35,156 nt of DNA from DAOTXN01 sp034435435 (GTDB lineage Bacteria > Chloroflexota > Anaerolineae > S140-20). The position numbers were made by a program, and so were the translations under genes. The notes under the pieces were generated by a model that was given only the letters and a program-made list of their open reading frames with translations, made no database searches and had not been told where the DNA came from. How positions within the stretch are numbered: position 1 is the stretch's first letter; the number at the start of each line of letters is the position of its first letter. Of the stretch, positions 31,509 to 35,156 are shown piece after piece. Location of the stretch: NCBI GenBank assembly GCA_034435435.1, contig DAOTXN010000151.1:1-35156 (forward strand), given 5' to 3'.

Positions 31509-31532
31509 AACGTGCGACGTGCATCGCACGTT
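31509..31532 (-). promoter_or_regulatory. Perfect inverted repeat between the two hpt genes
   Basis: AACGTGCGA and TCGCACGTT form perfect 9-bp arms around a 6-base loop. The element starts in the stop codon of the first hpt gene and ends just before the ribosome site of the second. No T run follows, so it is not a terminator. It could be an RNA processing or stability element, or a protein-binding site. Confidence 0.6.
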
Positions 31533-32097
31533 ATTTCTGGTAGACGCGGGCCTTTAGCTCGGCGATGTAGGGCAGAGTGCGATGCGTGTCGGCATAGTCC
31601 AGCCCATAGCCCACCACCCACACGTCGGGGATTTCAAAGCCCAAATAATCAAGTTCGACTTCTACCTTGCGCCGGTCGGGCTTGCTCAACAGCACACAAC
31701 TGCGCAGCGAGGCCGGGTTGCGCGTAGAAAAGTTGCGCAACAAATAGTCCAGGGTGTAGCCGCTGTCTACAATGTCTTCGACGACGAGCACGTGCCGACC
31801 AGAAATGTTTGTTTTGAGGTCCATGAGCATGCGCACCACACCGGTGGTCGCGGCGGTCTGCCCATAACTGGACAGGGCGATGAAATCCACGCGGTGCGGA
31901 ATGGTCAGGCGGCGGCACAAATCGGCCATAAAAATAAACGCCCCCTTGAGCACTCCCACCACAATCAATTGGCCTGCGTCGACATAGTCGGCTGATACCT
32001 GACGGGCCAATTCGTCTACCCGCCGTTCTATCGTGGCGCTATCGATCAATATACTCTCAAGCTCATCGTTGATGCGAAAAGAGGGCAGCTCAAGCAT
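31531..32097 (-). CDS. hpt: Hypoxanthine phosphoribosyltransferase (paralogue 1)
   Basis: This 188-residue purine-salvage phosphoribosyltransferase has GVLKGAFIFMADL, LVVEDIVDSGYTLDYLL and DYLGFEIPDVWVVGYGLDY. The start ATG 32097 overlaps the tdk stop by 8 bp, which decides it over the longer frame from 32169. It lies directly upstream of a second hpt copy. One copy may have shifted to guanine, xanthine or another base. The sequence alone does not tell which. Confidence 0.92.
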   Translation of the reverse strand: MLELPSFRINDELESILIDSATIERRVDELARQVSADYVDAGQLIVVGVLKGAFIFMADLCRRLTIPHRVDFIALSSYGQTAATTGVVRMLMDLKTNISGRHVLVVEDIVDSGYTLDYLLRNFSTRNPASLRSCVLLSKPDRRKVEVELDYLGFEIPDVWVVGYGLDYADTHRTLPYIAELKARVYQK

Positions 32098-32686
32098 GGT
32101 TTTCGCTCCGCTCGTGGGGTACTTGGTGGCAGTGTCGGCAGCGGGCTTCGTATACCTCTTTAGCGCCAACCAGGATCACCGGATCGCTGTAGCTGGCGGG
32201 CTGGCCGTTGATGAGGCGCTGGGTGCGGCTGGCTTCGTGGCCGCACACGACACATATTGCCCGCAGCTTGTCCACTTTTTCTGCTTGGGCCATGAGCTGC
32301 GGCATCGGGCCAAAGGGTTGGCCACGAAAATCCATATCTAAACCGGTAGCGATGACGCGCAGCCCACGATGGGTCAGCGCGTCGCACACGGCAGTGATCT
32401 CGTCGCTAAAGAATTGCACCTCGTCCAGGGCGACGACGTCGGTATCCGGCCGGACCAGGCTCATAATCTCTTCGGCGCTCTCTACGCCAAAAGCTTTGAC
32501 GTTCACGCCGTTGTGAGAGGTGACGTGTTCGACGCCATAGCGGTCGTCCAGGCGCGGCTTGAAAACTTGAACGCGCTGCCGGGCGATCTGTGCGCGACGC
32601 ACGCGCCGGATGAGTTCCTCGGTTTTGCCGCTGAACATGCTGCCACAGATCACCTCAAGCCAACCGGTGCGTCCGAACGATTCCAT
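32090..32686 (-). CDS. tdk: Thymidine kinase
   Basis: This 198-residue type II thymidine kinase phosphorylates thymidine for salvage. It has the P-loop CGSMFSGKTEEL, the DEVQFF catalytic-base region, and zinc cysteines CVVC and CRHC in the lasso domain. ATG 32686 has GAGGAGCAACG upstream. A longer frame to 32728 is not supported. The next gene (hpt) overlaps its stop. The gene order rpmE-tdk is common in bacteria. Confidence 0.95.
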   Translation of the reverse strand: MESFGRTGWLEVICGSMFSGKTEELIRRVRRAQIARQRVQVFKPRLDDRYGVEHVTSHNGVNVKAFGVESAEEIMSLVRPDTDVVALDEVQFFSDEITAVCDALTHRGLRVIATGLDMDFRGQPFGPMPQLMAQAEKVDKLRAICVVCGHEASRTQRLINGQPASYSDPVILVGAKEVYEARCRHCHQVPHERSENHA

Positions 32687-32700
32687 CGTTGCTCCTCGCG

Positions 32701-32734
32701 TCAAAGCAAAGAGGGCAGATGCGCTCACCTGCCC
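32701..32734 (-). terminator. Probable intrinsic terminator after rpmE
   Basis: On the minus strand GGGCAGGTG pairs with CATCTGCCC around a 4-base loop (32713-32734), with one G-U pair. A T-rich stretch TCTTTGCTTT follows. It lies between rpmE and tdk and would separate ribosomal protein genes from salvage genes, perhaps partially. Confidence 0.55.
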
Positions 32735-32760
32735 CCTGGCCTGCGCTGTGACTGGTCCGC

Positions 32761-33078
32761 CTAGTCGGCGGCCCCGTCCTCTTCATCTACAATTTCGATC
32801 ACGGCGCGCCTTTCGCGGCGACGTTTGGTTTTGCTTTCACGCCGTTCGGCGTCACTCCCCTCGACCAGCAGCTCATGGCGCTTTTCCAAGCGGCGCATAA
32901 AGCGGTCCACCTGGCCTTCGCTGTCCACGATGCGCTGCTCACCCGTAAAGAAGGGATGGCACGCGGCGCAAACGTCCGTGCGAATCACTTCCTGGGTTGC
33001 GCCAATCGTATACGTCGCGCCACAGCTACACACGATCTGCGCGTTGGGGAACCAATTAGGATGAATGTCTTTTTTCAT
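32761..33078 (-). CDS. rpmE: Ribosomal protein bL31 with extended C-terminus
   Basis: bL31 is a large-subunit ribosomal protein. The first 70 residues match the zinc-binding form: MKKDIHPNWF, C17/C19, and C37..C40 in CAACHPFFTG. The total of 105 residues is about 35 more than usual. The extra tail is very basic (KTKRRRERR) and then acidic (EIVDEEDGAAD). The start is ATG 33078, after GAGGGAAAAG. It lies 11 bp downstream of rpmA. Confidence 0.95.
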   Translation of the reverse strand: MKKDIHPNWFPNAQIVCSCGATYTIGATQEVIRTDVCAACHPFFTGEQRIVDSEGQVDRFMRRLEKRHELLVEGSDAERRESKTKRRRERRAVIEIVDEEDGAAD

Positions 33079-33089
33079 CGACTTTTCCC

Positions 33090-33350
33090 TCACACCTGTT
33101 CCGCGTACACGCTGATCCGTTTGCGACCGTCTTGGACCGTCTCGAATTGGACATACCCATCGATCAGCGCAAAAATAGTAAAATCGCGTCCCAACCCAAC
33201 GCCATTACCGGGCTTGAACGTCGTGCCGCGCTGACGGACAATGATGTTGCCTGCCCGGACCTGCTCGCCGCCGTATTTTTTCACGCCCAAGCGTTTCGAA
33301 TGGCTGTCGCGCCCGTTGCGGCTGCTGCCGCCGCCCTTTTTATGTGCCAT
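33090..33350 (-). CDS. rpmA: Ribosomal protein bL27
   Basis: bL27 (86 residues) reaches the peptidyl-transferase centre of the large subunit. The N-terminus MAHKKGGGSSRNGRDS and VRAGNIIVRQRGTTFKPGN are diagnostic. There is no N-terminal extension of the kind cleaved in Firmicutes. It lies between rplU and rpmE, with AGAGGTG before the ATG. Confidence 0.97.
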   Translation of the reverse strand: MAHKKGGGSSRNGRDSHSKRLGVKKYGGEQVRAGNIIVRQRGTTFKPGNGVGLGRDFTIFALIDGYVQFETVQDGRKRISVYAEQV

Positions 33351-33360
33351 GTTACACCTC

Positions 33361-33675
33361 TCAACCCTTTACAATCTCGTCAATCCTCAGTTGCGTGTAG
33401 GTCTGCCGGTGACCCTGGCGCCGGCGATACCGCTCTTTAGGGCGCATCTTGAATATGCGAATCTTGGGGCCTTGGGCCTCGCCCAAAACGGTCGCCTTGA
33501 CTTTGGCGCCTTTTACCACGGGTTGACCGACCTTGATTTCCTGACCATCTGCGATCAACAGGACGCGCTCCAACTCGATCTGTTCACCTGCCGCATGAGG
33601 CAGGCGCTCAACCTCAATAGCCTGTCCTTTAATCGCTTTATATTGTCGTCCACTCGATTCTACAACTGCGTACAC
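33361..33675 (-). CDS. rplU: Ribosomal protein bL21
   Basis: bL21 is 104 residues long, a normal length. The start was placed at GTG 33675 (MYAVVESSGRQYKAIKGQ) because the family begins there and GGAGGGAG precedes it. The longer frame from 33708 adds non-homologous residues. KAKVLGEAQGPKIRIFKMRPKERYRRRQGHRQ shortened here: the C-terminal KERYRRRQGHRQ block is typical. It starts the rplU-rpmA-rpmE operon behind a consensus promoter and a leader hairpin. Confidence 0.96.
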   Translation of the reverse strand: MYAVVESSGRQYKAIKGQAIEVERLPHAAGEQIELERVLLIADGQEIKVGQPVVKGAKVKATVLGEAQGPKIRIFKMRPKERYRRRQGHRQTYTQLRIDEIVKG

Positions 33676-33750
33676 GACTCCCTCCACAATGCTACTAGGC
33701 CCACGCACCGGTCTCGGCAGCGCGCCTTTCGTTTCCTCATAGCGCAGCGA

Positions 33751-33770
33751 TGGACGAGCCGTGGCTCGTC
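33751..33770 (-). promoter_or_regulatory. Perfect hairpin in the rplU leader
   Basis: GGACGAGCC and GGCTCGTCC are perfect 9-bp arms with a 2-base spacer. It begins about 6 bases after the predicted transcription start and ends about 75 bases before the rplU start codon. It could be an autoregulatory RNA hairpin, a stability element or a dimeric repressor site. Confidence 0.6.
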
Positions 33771-33782
33771 CTTGAGATTGAG

Positions 33783-33811
33783 ATTATACTTTTCTTTGCG
33801 GCTTTTGTCAA
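33783..33811 (-). promoter_or_regulatory. Consensus sigma-70 promoter of the ribosomal protein operon
   Basis: On the minus strand TTGACA (33806-33811), a 17-bp spacer and TATAAT (33783-33788) are a perfect match to the housekeeping consensus. The start is expected near 33776, giving a leader of about 100 nt before rplU. Confidence 0.9.
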
Positions 33812-33823
33812 ACACGCGAGTGA

Positions 33824-34924
33824 TTACACATTGAAGCGAAAATGACACACGTCGCCGTCTTGAATGGTATAGTCGCGTCCTTCTACGTGCATCAGACCAC
33901 GCTCACGCGCCACCACAATGCTACCTACCTGATCCAGGTCTTCAAAGCGTAACACTTCGGCCCTAATAAATCCTCGCTCCATGTCGGTGTGGATGCGACC
34001 GGCGGCTTGAATTGCCGGTGTACCTTGGGGCAGAGGCCAGGCTCTGACCTCGCGCCCGCCCGTCGTAGTGAAAAAGGTGATCAGGTCGAGCGTGGCGTAT
34101 GTGGCAGCGATGAGGGCTTCTAGTCCTGACTTTTCCAAGCCTACCTCGCGGCGATAGGCCAGCGCTTCTGAAGGTTCCCAATCGGCCAATGCAGCTTCCA
34201 ACTGCGCACACACGACCACACAGCGCGCGCCTTCGGCGACGGCGCGGGCGAGCACTTGGGCCGCTAAAAGTCCGCCAGCGGGCAAATCGTCTTCCCCCAC
34301 GTTGGCGACATACAGCCGGGGTTTGTCGGTGATGAACGCGGTTGCGCTCATGTATTCGGCCGCGGCGGCGCGCTCAGGCCAGGTGAGGGCCGGATGACCG
34401 GCCTGAAAATGCGCACGCAGTCCTTCTAGCGCCGCCAGTTCATTTTCTACGGCGCGCGGGTGGGCTTTGGCCAGCCCCTTGACCTTTTCGATGCGCCGCT
34501 CCAACACGGCCAGGTCGGCCAACACCAATTCCAGGTCGAGCACGGCCAGGTCATCCAGCGGATCTGGCTCTGCGCCAGAGGCCGTGGCGACGTTTTTGTC
34601 TTGAAAGCAACGCGCCACGACGATCACGGCGTCCACGTCGCGGATGTGGCCCAGGAATTGATTACCCAATCCCTCGCCGCGATGGGCCCCCCGCACCAGT
34701 CCGGCGATGTCCACAAACTCGACGCTGGATGGCACCACGCGCTCCGGTCGGATGATCTCAGCTAGGCGCTCCAGACGGCGGTCGGGAACAGCCGTCACTC
34801 CCAGATTGGGGTCGATGGTGGTAAAAGGATAGTTGGCGACCTGGGCGCCGGCATGGGTCAAAGCATTAAACAACGTGGATTTGCCCACGTTGGGCAAGCC
34901 CACAATCCCGGCCTGAAGCGACAT
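33824..34924 (-). CDS. ychF: Redox-responsive ATPase/GTPase YchF (OLA1 family)
   Basis: YchF (366 residues, standard length) is a ribosome-associated Obg-family P-loop ATPase. G1 is GLPNVGKST. The DIAGLVRGAHRGEGLGN switch region and the C-terminal TGS-like domain (IHTDMERGFIRAEV, DYTIQDGDVCHFRFNV) are clear. Start ATG 34924 has AAGGAG upstream; the longer frame runs into the histidine kinase gene. It follows the kinase by 19 bases on the same strand. Confidence 0.97.
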   Translation of the reverse strand: MSLQAGIVGLPNVGKSTLFNALTHAGAQVANYPFTTIDPNLGVTAVPDRRLERLAEIIRPERVVPSSVEFVDIAGLVRGAHRGEGLGNQFLGHIRDVDAVIVVARCFQDKNVATASGAEPDPLDDLAVLDLELVLADLAVLERRIEKVKGLAKAHPRAVENELAALEGLRAHFQAGHPALTWPERAAAAEYMSATAFITDKPRLYVANVGEDDLPAGGLLAAQVLARAVAEGARCVVVCAQLEAALADWEPSEALAYRREVGLEKSGLEALIAATYATLDLITFFTTTGGREVRAWPLPQGTPAIQAAGRIHTDMERGFIRAEVLRFEDLDQVGSIVVARERGLMHVEGRDYTIQDGDVCHFRFNV

Positions 34925-34943
34925 GCTTTTCTCCTTATTTTGC

Positions 34944-35156
34944 TCAATCCAACTCGCCGGCGGGGATTTCGACGTAAAAGGCGCTGCCCTGGTCCAGCTC
35001 GCTCTCGACCCACACCCGCCCAGCGTGACGCTCGGCGATGGACTTGACGATGGCCAGCCCCAGACCAGAGCCTTTGATGTTGATGGTTTCACGACGCTTG
35101 ACGCGCGAAAACTTTTCGAACAACCGCGCCTGGTCCTTTTTGGCAATGCCTATGCC
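34944..35156 (-). CDS. Histidine kinase C-terminal end (partial)
   Basis: The last 70 residues of a sensor kinase run off the window edge. The HATPase domain shows the G1-like GIGI, the F-box region LFEKFSRVKRR, the G2 box GSGLGLAIVKSIAE and the final strand GSAFYVEIP. The rest, including the sensor and dimerisation domains, lies outside. Its target cannot be known from here. It lies just upstream of ychF and may share its transcript. Confidence 0.9.
   Translation of the reverse strand, partial: GIGIAKKDQARLFEKFSRVKRRETINIKGSGLGLAIVKSIAERHAGRVWVESELDQGSAFYVEIPAGELD

Overview
The window (35,156 bp, G+C-rich, densely coded on both strands) looks like chromosomal DNA of a Chloroflexota bacterium, probably of the Anaerolineae/Caldilineae type. 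This is an inference. It rests on two secreted enzymes that end in a YLP(L/V)V-type tail, a lipoprotein with a Thr/Pro-rich linker, large GT-C membrane proteins with C-terminal beta-sandwich domains, a short UbiA-type MenA, and scattered heptanucleotide tandem repeats. No rRNA, tRNA, transposase or CRISPR array was seen.

Layout. 1-2424: molybdenum cofactor genes moaC, a moaD-moaE fusion and moaA, with an intrinsic terminator between the fusion and moaA. 2421-7593: a lone nucleotidyltransferase, a 1132-residue secreted subtilase, and a coiled-coil protein with a PD-(D/E)XK-like C-terminus. 7670-8921 (minus): a MenA-like prenyltransferase and a small membrane protein. 9094-20027: a catabolic set with an ornithine cyclodeaminase-like enzyme, two DAO-type FAD oxidoreductases and a 694-residue SoxA/opine-oxidase-A-like iron-sulfur flavoprotein. 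This set is interrupted by a two-gene MntA/HepT toxin-antitoxin module (10206-10968), and by a block with a small phosphatase, a BglI-like restriction endonuclease, a convergent methyltransferase-specificity fusion, and a secreted M23 peptidase (12205-16688). 20033-25598: a GT4 glycosyltransferase and two GT-C membrane proteins. 25676-26506: a single-chain MntA-HepT fusion. 26580-29854 (minus): GT2 glycosyltransferase, an alkaline-phosphatase-superfamily enzyme and a TPR protein. 30017-30920: a glutaredoxin-like protein and a lipoprotein. 30934-33675 (minus): rplU, rpmA, rpmE, tdk and two tandem hpt paralogues behind a consensus sigma-70 promoter. 33824-35156 (minus): ychF preceded by the 3' end of a histidine kinase gene.

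Most notable: (i) at least five families of 7-8 bp tandem repeats, resembling cyanobacterial STRR sequences, sit in frame inside conserved glycosyltransferase genes or at gene starts; (ii) a BglI-type nuclease is paired with a Type I-like M-S fusion methyltransferase; (iii) a toxin and antitoxin are fused in one polypeptide, close to a second, two-gene module of the same class; (iv) two unrelated secreted enzymes share an uncharacterised C-terminal tail. No gene-free stretch exceeds about 300 bases. Gene starts below were chosen from family N-termini, Shine-Dalgarno sequences and promoter positions, and often differ from the longest possible frame.
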